Shown here: positions 6,931 to 14,029 of the stretch, piece by piece
Layout: each line of letters opens with the position of its first letter
How positions within the stretch are numbered: position 1 is the first letter of the stretch
Assembly (NCBI GenBank): GCA_031285215.1
Contig: JAITWQ010000244.1
Span: 1-14,029 of the forward strand
Direction of reading: 5' to 3'
Source of the DNA: Syntrophobacterales bacterium
GTDB taxonomy: Bacteria; Desulfobacterota; Syntrophia; Syntrophales; JAAYKM01
Length of the DNA: 14,029 nucleotides
Program-made: the position numbers and the translations under genes
The notes under the pieces: generated by a model
Database searches by the model: none
Seen by the model: the letters and a program-made list of their open reading frames with translations, nothing else
What the model was told of the DNA's origin: nothing

Positions 6931-7698
6931 ATGAAAGAACGGCTGCAAAAAATAGTATCACGCCACAGCCGCGTTTCACGCCGCATGGCGGAAAGTATGA
7001 TCGCGGAAGGCCGGGTCAGCGTCAATGATGTTCCCGTAGCGCGGAGGGGTTCTTTGGCCGACGAGCATGAAGACGTTATCCGCGTTGACGGCAAACAAAT
7101 TGTTGCCGAGTTGACGCCCATTTACCTTCTTTTATACAAACCGTCCGGGTATGTGACCACCCTCAAAGATCCGGAGAACAGGCCCGTTGTTGCCGATCTT
7201 GTCCAGGGGGAGGGGGAAAGGGTTTTTCCCGTGGGACGCCTTGACTATGATTCGGAGGGGCTGCTCATCATGACCAATGACGGCTCTTTTGCGGAGAAAG
7301 TTCAGCATCCCCGCTATCTTGTCCCCAAACGTTATCGGGCAAGAATTTCCGGGCATTTGACATCCCATGATATGCAGCACCTGAAAACAGGAGTGTCCTT
7401 TGACGGCGGCGTATTCAAACCACGGGATATTCAGATTGAGAAACGCAATGATAAGAGCATGTGGATTTCTCTCACCATCGGCGAAGGGAAAAATCGGATG
7501 GTTCGCAAGGGTTTTGCCGCCATTCGTCATGATGTTGAACGTCTGGTGCGTGTGGCCATTGGCGATATCGTCCTTGGCAATCTCAAAAGGGGGCAGTATC
7601 GCCATTTGACGAAAGTGGAAGTAGAATCTCTCCTGAAATATATCCCTCCGCCGCCGGGGAAAAGTATTCCCGTAAAGAAGGAGAGGAAAAAGGGTTAG
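6931..7698 (+). CDS. rluB: 23S rRNA pseudouridine synthase, RluB/RsuA family
   Basis: This family isomerises a specific uridine in ribosomal RNA to pseudouridine. The protein has an N-terminal S4 RNA-binding domain (about residues 1-60, RLQKIVSRHSRVSRRMAE). The catalytic domain has GRLDYDSEGLL at 102-112 with catalytic D105, and the later motif GEGKNRMVRKGFAAI at 184-198. The tail is Pro- and Lys-rich. The 255-residue length fits RluB; RsuA (16S) or RluE/F cannot be excluded by eye. The linkage scpA-scpB-rluB is common in bacteria. The AGGAA ribosome binding site lies inside the end of scpB. Confidence 0.9.
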   Translation: MKERLQKIVSRHSRVSRRMAESMIAEGRVSVNDVPVARRGSLADEHEDVIRVDGKQIVAELTPIYLLLYKPSGYVTTLKDPENRPVVADLVQGEGERVFPVGRLDYDSEGLLIMTNDGSFAEKVQHPRYLVPKRYRARISGHLTSHDMQHLKTGVSFDGGVFKPRDIQIEKRNDKSMWISLTIGEGKNRMVRKGFAAIRHDVERLVRVAIGDIVLGNLKRGQYRHLTKVEVESLLKYIPPPPGKSIPVKKERKKG

Positions 7699-7775
7699 AA
7701 GTCTTGCCGTGATTCTTTGTTTTGCCGTAAAAATCTTCTTATAAATGGGGAAATTGTTGCCGTTCTTTTGTCCGT

Positions 7776-7807
7776 CCGCCTCCACTGATAGAAGGCGGCG
7801 AATTTTT
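7776..7807 (+). terminator. Probable terminator of the trpS-scpAB-rluB operon
   Basis: CCGCCT (7776-7781) pairs perfectly with AGGCGG (7793-7798) around an 11-base loop. TTTTT at 7803-7807 follows after a four-base gap. It lies about 80 bases after rluB and just before the next promoter. Confidence 0.6.
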
Positions 7808-7810
7808 ATC

Positions 7811-7839
7811 TTGACTTTCGGGGGAAAAATCACTATTAC
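7811..7839 (+). promoter_or_regulatory. sigma-70-type promoter of the second HU gene
   Basis: TTGACT at 7811-7816 and TATTAC at 7834-7839 are separated by 17 bases. The expected transcript start, about 7846, gives an 85-base leader before the HU gene. The promoter directly follows the preceding terminator. Confidence 0.6.
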
Positions 7840-7930
7840 TCGACGGAATAACACGTTATTCTAAGACGTTGTCAGGCGGGATGCCCCTTAAATTTTGCGT
7901 ACTTGGACATCTTGACTGTGAGGAGAAGGT

Positions 7931-8209
7931 ATGAATAAGTCCAGTTTGATTGAAGCATTGGGAAAAAAAGAAAATCTGGCGGAAAAGACGGCCAGTGAAA
8001 TCGTAAATTTGATATTCAAGGGATTTACCGACGAATTGAAGAAGGACGGACGGATTGAGATCAGAGGATTCGGCAGTTTTGTTGTGCGCAGCTACGGCGC
8101 TTACACGGGGAGAAATCCTAAAACGGGAAGAAATATCCAGGTGACTCCCAAAAAACTTCCCTTCTTCAAAGTAGGAAAGGAACTGAAGGAGATAGTAAAC
8201 AAAGACTAG
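7931..8209 (+). CDS. HU/IHF-family DNA-binding protein (paralogue 2)
   Basis: This 92-residue nucleoid protein starts MNKSSLIEAL, has the core GRIEIRGFGSF at 40-50, and carries the canonical DNA-arm sequence GRNPKTG at 60-66 with intercalating P63. The FFKVGKELKEIVN ending is typical of HU/IHF. It differs clearly from paralogue 1 (GINPQT arm, poly-Lys), so the two probably have separate roles or form heterodimers. A strong GAGGAGAAGG lies just before the ATG. It has its own promoter and terminator. Confidence 0.93.
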   Translation: MNKSSLIEALGKKENLAEKTASEIVNLIFKGFTDELKKDGRIEIRGFGSFVVRSYGAYTGRNPKTGRNIQVTPKKLPFFKVGKELKEIVNKD

Positions 8210-8297
8210 TGCTATCCGCCTTCTTTATTCCGAGAAACCAGGAGTAGATGGCGCGGTTTGTAATAAAGATCGAAATCAGGCGGGTTCTTTCTGTATT

Positions 8298-8337
8298 GAC
8301 CTCATGCGGTATTTTGGTGCTGCGTGAGGTTTTTTTT
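8298..8337 (+). terminator. Rho-independent terminator downstream of the second HU gene
   Basis: ACCTCATGCG (8299-8308) pairs with TGCGTGAGGT (8321-8330), ten pairs including two G-U, and is followed by a run of Ts to 8337. It is about 90 bases after the HU stop, giving an unusually long 3' untranslated tail. Confidence 0.8.
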
Positions 8338-8440
8338 GCTAAAAACACCGGTAGCAACTTACGAAATACTATTGCAGGAGCGGCGAGGTTTCCGCCAAAA
8401 AGTACGGCTTCAAAATTGTTGCCGGCGCGAAAGAAAAAAC

Positions 8441-8495
8441 TTGACTTTTTCCCCCCTATTTTCGTTATTGATAGCACACCGATGGTACATCGGTG
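8441..8495 (+). promoter_or_regulatory. Putative promoter and palindromic operator upstream of the antiporter gene
   Basis: TTGACT at 8441-8446 could be a -35 box; the best -10 candidates near 8465-8471 (TTATTG/TATTGA) are weak. Just downstream lies a perfect inverted repeat, CACCGATG (8477-8484) and CATCGGTG (8488-8495), around the three bases GTA. The 19-bp dyad has no T-run, so it looks more like a protein-binding operator than a terminator. It sits about 80 bases before the start codon. The rest of the 8210-8574 gap holds no convincing gene. Confidence 0.4.
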
Positions 8496-8574
8496 CGGAT
8501 ACTGAAAGTTTTTCTAAGTTAATATTTTAAGGCAAAATCCCATATGCGGATTTATTAAGGTGGATTAAAATCAT

Positions 8575-10821
8575 ATGCACGAGCTTACTTTAGTTAATGA
8601 TCTGGCCTTGATTCTCGTTTCTGCGGGCGTTATGACGCTCATTTTCAGGCGTTTTAAACAGCCGCTGGTCTTGGGCTACATCGTCGCCGGCTTCTTGATA
8701 AGCCCTTATTTTGACCTGTTTCCCACCGTTGTCTCCGAAAATAATGTGGCGGAATGGGCGGAAATAGGGGTTATTTTCCTGCTGTTTGCCCTTGGTCTTG
8801 AATTCAGTTTCAAGAAGATGTTCAATGTCGGAGCTGCGGCGTCAATAACCGCGATCACAGAGATGGCGGCCATGCTGTGCATCGGTTTTTTCGTGGGGCA
8901 TCTTTTGGGCTGGACAACATTGGAGAGTATTTTCCTTGGCGGCATGCTCGCCATGTCTTCCACCACCATCATTATTAAGGCGTTCGAAGATTTAAAGCTC
9001 CGCAATCAGAAGTTTACCAATATCGTGTTCGGCACTTTAATCATTGAGGATATTCTGGGCATTTTGATGATGGTGATGCTCTCAACAATCGCCGTCAGCA
9101 AGGGTGTTGCCGGCGGAGAAATGGGGCTTGGTTTACTGAAATTGAGCTTCTTTCTGATCCTTTGTTTCCTGATCGGAATATATATTTTGCCAACCTTTTT
9201 CCGCCAATTCCGTAATTGGTTGAACGACGAAACACTTATGGTCATATCCATCGGCCTTTGTTTCGGATTGGTCGCCCTGGCCACTCATTTTGGTTTTTCC
9301 GCCGCCCTGGGCGCTTTCATTATGGGATCTATTCTGGCGGAAACCATTGAGGGCGCCCATATCGAACATCTGACGAAAAATATCAAAGATTTTTTCGGCG
9401 CCGTGTTTTTCGTATCCGTTGGCATGATGGTAAATCCCCACACATTGGCAGAGTATTGGCTGCCCATTTTAATACTTACCCTGGTTACCATTTTTGGAAA
9501 GACGTTTTTCTCCTTCCTGGGCGTTCTCCTTTCCGGTCAGCCCCTGAAAGTATCCATGCAGGCAGGCTTCAGTTTGGCGCAAATCGGCGAATTTGCCTTC
9601 ATCATTGCCACACTGGGTTATACTTTGGGGGTTATGCGCGAATTTATCTATCCGATTATCGTTGCCATATCGGTGATAACAACTTTTACCACCCCTTATT
9701 TTGTCCGCCTCGCCAATCCTTTTTACGATTGGCTGAATCCGAAACTCCCGTGGCGGTTCAAAACATTTTTGGATAATTATTCTTCCGGCGGCGACATCGC
9801 AAAAGACGAAAGCCATTGGAAAAAATTTGTGAAGCGTTACCTGATCAACGCTCTTATTTACAGTGTTTTGTCCATCGCCGTCGTTCTCTGTTTCACCCAT
9901 TTTGTATGTCCTTTTGTCGTGCGCGAATTTTCCGGTCACCTGCCCGACTTGCTTATCGGCCTCATCAATTCACTGCTGACAATCATTGCCATGATTCCGT
10001 TTTTAATGGGTTTGGTAGTTGTCAGCCGGAAAAACAGGGAAATTGCGGCCAAACTGATTGCTGACGGCCACAGTGCGACTCGCCGGGGATTGACGGCGCT
10101 AACCATCTTGCGCCTGTTTCTGGCTACATTTTTTGTTATGCTTGTGTTGTTCATCAATTTCAAAACCACCTCCTCATGGCTTACCATTCTTCTTTTATCG
10201 GCAATCATGGGATTCCTTTTCCTGGCCCATAAAAATTTTAAAGCGCACTGGATTATGGAAGACCATTTTTTATCTAATCTGCTGCAAAAGGAAGAATATG
10301 AGCGGCAAAAAAGCCCCTTGCGCAGCTCTATCAATTCCCAATTATCTGACATTCATCTGGCGAAGATAATCGTATCGCCTGATGCGCCCCTTGTCGGGAA
10401 ACGCCTCAGGGAAATTGATCTGCGGAAAAACTACAATGTCAATATCGTCAAAATAATTCGCGGGCATAAAGAAATCTATTTCCCCGGCGGCGATGATTTC
10501 ATCTATCCCTCCGACCATCTTACGGCAATTGGTACGGACGAACAAATTTCCTCTTTCTCCCAAATAATGGAAATAGAAAACATGGATGAGCCGCAAATTC
10601 AAAAAGGGGATGTAGAATTATCATCCTTTGTTATTAAAGAAGATTCCCCTATTTTGGGTAAAGATTTGATGCAGACCGAATTCCGAAGTTCGGGCTGTAT
10701 GGTTATTAAAGTTGACCGGGGGGAAGAAACGTTTACCAATCCCGACGGGGCGTTCATTTTTGCCGAAGGTGACCTGGTCTGGATTGCCGGCGAAAGGGAA
10801 AAAATACAGCAGTTTGTCTGA
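8575..10821 (+). CDS. CPA2-family monovalent cation/proton antiporter with two RCK_C domains (KefB-like)
   Basis: This is an inner-membrane transporter that probably exchanges K+ or Na+ for protons. Residues 1-385 form the Na/H-exchanger domain, with about a dozen hydrophobic segments, the E158-D159 pair in IIEDILGIL, and GFSLAQIGEFAF at 331-342, all typical of KefB/KefC relatives. About four further membrane segments lie at 423-550. The cytoplasmic tail carries two TrkA-C/RCK_C-like domains at about 592-665 and 681-746. No nucleotide-binding RCK_N (Rossmann, GxGxxG) domain is seen, unlike E. coli KefB/KefC. AAGGTGGA precedes the ATG. The gene appears to stand alone with its own upstream control region. 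Ion specificity cannot be told. Confidence 0.88.
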   Translation: MHELTLVNDLALILVSAGVMTLIFRRFKQPLVLGYIVAGFLISPYFDLFPTVVSENNVAEWAEIGVIFLLFALGLEFSFKKMFNVGAAASITAITEMAAMLCIGFFVGHLLGWTTLESIFLGGMLAMSSTTIIIKAFEDLKLRNQKFTNIVFGTLIIEDILGILMMVMLSTIAVSKGVAGGEMGLGLLKLSFFLILCFLIGIYILPTFFRQFRNWLNDETLMVISIGLCFGLVALATHFGFSAALGAFIMGSILAETIEGAHIEHLTKNIKDFFGAVFFVSVGMMVNPHTLAEYWLPILILTLVTIFGKTFFSFLGVLLSGQPLKVSMQAGFSLAQIGEFAFIIATLGYTLGVMREFIYPIIVAISVITTFTTPYFVRLANPFYDWLNPKLPWRFKTFLDNYSSGGDIAKDESHWKKFVKRYLINALIYSVLSIAVVLCFTHFVCPFVVREFSGHLPDLLIGLINSLLTIIAMIPFLMGLVVVSRKNREIAAKLIADGHSATRRGLTALTILRLFLATFFVMLVLFINFKTTSSWLTILLLSAIMGFLFLAHKNFKAHWIMEDHFLSNLLQKEEYERQKSPLRSSINSQLSDIHLAKIIVSPDAPLVGKRLREIDLRKNYNVNIVKIIRGHKEIYFPGGDDFIYPSDHLTAIGTDEQISSFSQIMEIENMDEPQIQKGDVELSSFVIKEDSPILGKDLMQTEFRSSGCMVIKVDRGEETFTNPDGAFIFAEGDLVWIAGEREKIQQFV

Positions 10822-10953
10822 TTATCAGGGAGAATTGTACCACAAAAAGAAGAATCGCAAGGGCGCGATTGATCACGGCCCAAAAGGCGGATAAGGTATT
10901 TTTTATCGGCAGCTCTTGGCAGCTTTCGGGACAGGGGCAGGAAAGGTTAAAGT

Positions 10954-11379
10954 ATGCTGGAAGAAGAAGCTATTGTCGTTGAGGCCCATGGCATGGAGGC
11001 CAAGGTGCAGATGGAGAAGAAAAGCGCCTGCAGGACCTGTTCTGCGTCCTCCATTTGTCATCCCGTTGACCATGATTTCGTTGATGTGGTCAATCCCGTG
11101 GGGGCCTTGAAAGGCCAAAAAGTCAAGGTGGTGGTGGAACCGTCTCTGTACGTTAAAGCCTCTGTTTTGATCTATGGATTGCCTGTTATTGTTTTCTTCC
11201 TGGCTGCGGTTGCAGCGAAGGCTCTGGCTGTCCGCTTCTTTGGCGAACCCTATTCTGATTTATATGCCTTTTTCGCGGCCTGTGCGTCTATGGCCGCCGT
11301 TTTTGCCGTCATTATTTTCTGTATGCGCAAGGGCAGGGCCAGTCAGGATTACCGGCCTGTCATCGTAGAGATTCTCTGA
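10954..11379 (+). CDS. RseC/MucC-family (SoxR-reducing system) membrane protein
   Basis: This 141-residue protein has the cysteine cluster CRTCSASSIC (C26, C29, C35) characteristic of the RseC/MucC family. It is followed by a small domain (VDVVNPVGALKGQKVKVVVE) and two membrane helices at about 68-90 and 101-126. Relatives help reduce SoxR or act with the Rnf complex and sigma-E control; which role applies here is unknown. GGAAAGG at 10940-10946 precedes the ATG. It stands between the antiporter (132-base gap) and groES (174-base gap), with no rnf genes nearby. Confidence 0.82.
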   Translation: MLEEEAIVVEAHGMEAKVQMEKKSACRTCSASSICHPVDHDFVDVVNPVGALKGQKVKVVVEPSLYVKASVLIYGLPVIVFFLAAVAAKALAVRFFGEPYSDLYAFFAACASMAAVFAVIIFCMRKGRASQDYRPVIVEIL

Positions 11380-11455
11380 CCGTATTTTCATGAATGTTTT
11401 CCGCACGGGGCAGCAATTTATCTGTCTTACGCCGGAAAAAATTTTCCTCTTGCAC

Positions 11456-11483
11456 TTGACAGGATTTGATTCGTGTTTATCTT
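11456..11483 (+). promoter_or_regulatory. sigma-70-like promoter of groES-groEL
   Basis: TTGACA at 11456-11461 and TATCTT at 11478-11483 are spaced 16 bases apart, about 70 bases before groES. No CIRCE inverted repeat (TTAGCACTC-N9-GAGTGCTAA), the usual HrcA operator, was found between promoter and gene, and no clear sigma-32 promoter was seen. Confidence 0.55.
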
Positions 11484-11553
11484 ACGCCTGTTCCGTTGTA
11501 CGTGACGAAATTGCCATATAAAAGGTATAAACTTTGAAAGGAGATATGTAGGA

Positions 11554-11844
11554 ATGAATATCAGACCATTGCAGGACAGAGTTATCGTTAAACGTTTGGA
11601 AGAAGAGCAGAAGACAAAGGGAGGCATTATTATTCCCGATACGGCGAAAGAGAAACCCATTGAGGGCGAAGTGGTCGCCGTAGGCAAGGGAAAGGTTACA
11701 GACGACGGTAAAGTCATAAAACTGGATGTGAGCGTCGGCGACCGCGTTTTGTTCAGCAAATATGGCGGCACGGATGTAAAAATTGATGGCGTGGATTATC
11801 TCATTATGAGGGAAGATGATATATTGGGCATTATTGGTAAATAA
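11554..11844 (+). CDS. groES: Co-chaperonin GroES (Hsp10)
   Basis: GroES forms the seven-membered lid of the GroEL folding chamber in the cytoplasm. The 96-residue sequence has the family's N-terminal [12 protein letters not shown], the mobile loop region [11 protein letters not shown] that contacts Gro[11 protein letters not shown], and the C-terminal MREDDILGI. The length is normal. AAAGGAG lies upstream, and groEL follows after 36 bases. Confidence 0.97.
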   Translation: MNIRPLQDRVIVKRLEEEQKTKGGIIIPDTAKEKPIEGEVVAVGKGKVTDDGKVIKLDVSVGDRVLFSKYGGTDVKIDGVDYLIMREDDILGIIGK

Positions 11845-11859
11845 CTATTGAATATATAA

Positions 11860-13518
<1,659 letters not shown>

Positions 13519-13548
13519 CAACCAGCCAGGGTTCATAACATCTTGCTT

Positions 13549-13580
13549 AAAAACCCCCGTTCGGAAGGACGGGGGTTTTT
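13549..13580. terminator. Strong bidirectional terminator between groEL and the convergent gene
   Basis: AAAAACCCCCGT (13549-13560) and ACGGGGGTTTTT (13569-13580) are a perfect 12-bp inverted repeat. The loop can close further to a GGAA tetraloop. With an A-run on one side and a T-run on the other, it can end transcription from both directions. Confidence 0.9.
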
Positions 13581-13651
13581 CTTTTCCTGTTCATCAAGGG
13601 CCATGTCACACGTGGCAGCGAGCGGTATTTCCCGCAAAGGGAAAATCCTTT

Positions 13652-14029
13652 TCACGTTTCGTCATGATCCAGCCACTGAAAGGGCGTTTCCTCATCGAAA
13701 TCGGGGCAGATGTTCCTGTCATCAACCTCTTGAATGAAGAGTTGCTCAAAACCCATGTCCAGGGCGCGGTTTACGACAAGGTCGTATTCATGGCGGGTAA
13801 TGCGGCGATTCAGGAGAGGATGATTTCTGACGGCCATGGTTGGCGTGTACTGCGACATGAGGCTGATGGGAAGTTCCGGAGGGAAGTGATTGCGCAGGAG
13901 TGAAAGGGCGGTGATACTGTTTTCCGTGCAGCCGGGCAGGACCAAATGGCGGATAATAATTCCCCGAATGGCCGCGCCGTTTGTGTCAAGGAGCAGGTCA
14001 GCGCCAACTTGTTTCACCATTTCCTGAAG
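13652..14029 (-). CDS. C-terminal part of a PflX-like radical SAM protein (5' truncated by window)
   Basis: The frame is open to the right-hand edge beyond the ATG at 14020, so only the last 125 residues are present. The sequence RGIIIRHLVLPGC, ISLMSQYTPTMAV, NHPLLNRRITRHEYD and the end FIQEVDDRNICPDF match the C-terminal half of the COG1313 (PflX) family, which is related to pyruvate formate-lyase activating enzymes. The cluster-binding CxxxCxxC, which would confirm activity, lies outside the window. It is convergent with groEL and shares its bidirectional terminator. Family membership is likely; the substrate is not known for most members. Confidence 0.8.
   Translation of the reverse strand, partial: LQEMVKQVGADLLLDTNGAAIRGIIIRHLVLPGCTENSITALSLLRNHFPPELPISLMSQYTPTMAVRNHPLLNRRITRHEYDLVVNRALDMGFEQLFIQEVDDRNICPDFDEETPFQWLDHDET

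Noticed and set aside
7132..7854. 240-codon open frame on the minus strand opposite rluB
   Set aside because: It is antisense to a clear pseudouridine synthase gene, with no recognisable domain; it is a shadow of the real reading frame.
8248..8505. 85-codon open frame between the second HU gene and the antiporter
   Set aside because: It crosses the terminator and the palindrome, has no ribosome binding site, and its sequence is not protein-like.
9469..9939. 156-codon minus-strand frame inside the antiporter gene
   Set aside because: The plus-strand antiporter is well supported across the whole interval, and the antisense product is unlike any protein I know.
10853..10870. Hairpin AATCGC-aagggc-GCGATT after the antiporter gene
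   Set aside because: It is a perfect 6-bp stem but no T-run follows; it may be chance or a weak processing site.
11397..11446. Possible terminator after the RseC-family gene (TTTTCCG and CGGAAAA arms)
   Set aside because: The loop is 29 bases, the stem is short and AT-rich, and the T-run is only four; too weak to call.

Overview
The window looks like chromosomal DNA of a deltaproteobacterium, most likely of the Syntrophus/Smithella type (Syntrophales). This is inferred from gene content and order: trpS-scpA-scpB-rluB, groES-groEL, an RseC-family redox membrane protein, a PflX-like radical SAM protein and HU genes, with moderate GC. No close relative could be searched. Nearly all genes are on the plus strand; only the last, partial gene is on the minus strand. 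The content is mostly housekeeping, with one small eroded accessory patch.

Layout. At 1-496 is the C-terminal part of a repeat-type protein with a VCBS/FG-GAP-like DxDxDG motif. A clear promoter, a CAT-anticodon tRNA (569-645, CCA encoded) and a terminator follow. A Nudix hydrolase with a long insertion inside its Nudix box occupies 846-1697. Between it and the next operon, 1698-1985 holds degraded coding sequence: an RHS/YD-repeat remnant in shifting frames, followed by a second frameshifted fragment. Next comes a 21-codon Cys-rich microORF with a good ribosome binding site. The queD-queE-queC operon (2069-3805) makes preQ0, the precursor of queuosine. A 379-bp non-coding stretch then leads to an HU gene with a strong terminator.

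From 4589 to 7698 run trpS, scpA, scpB and rluB, closely packed from scpA onward: tryptophanyl-tRNA synthetase, the two non-SMC condensin subunits and a ribosomal RNA pseudouridine synthase. A hairpin terminator and a good sigma-70 promoter lead into a second HU/IHF-like gene (7931-8209). A terminator and a palindrome-bearing upstream region precede a 748-residue CPA2-type cation/proton antiporter with two C-terminal RCK_C domains. An RseC/MucC-family protein and the groES-groEL chaperonin operon follow; groESL has a sigma-70-like promoter and no visible CIRCE element. A strong, symmetrical terminator separates groEL from the convergent PflX-like gene at the right edge.

Functional themes are tRNA and translation (tRNA, queDEC, trpS, rluB), chromosome organisation (two HU paralogues, ScpAB), and ion and protein homeostasis (antiporter, GroESL). 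I found no CRISPR array, intact insertion sequence, phage gene or convincing new multi-gene system. The least explained parts are the RHS-like debris with the adjacent Cys-rich microORF (1698-2040) and the long leader at 3806-4184.
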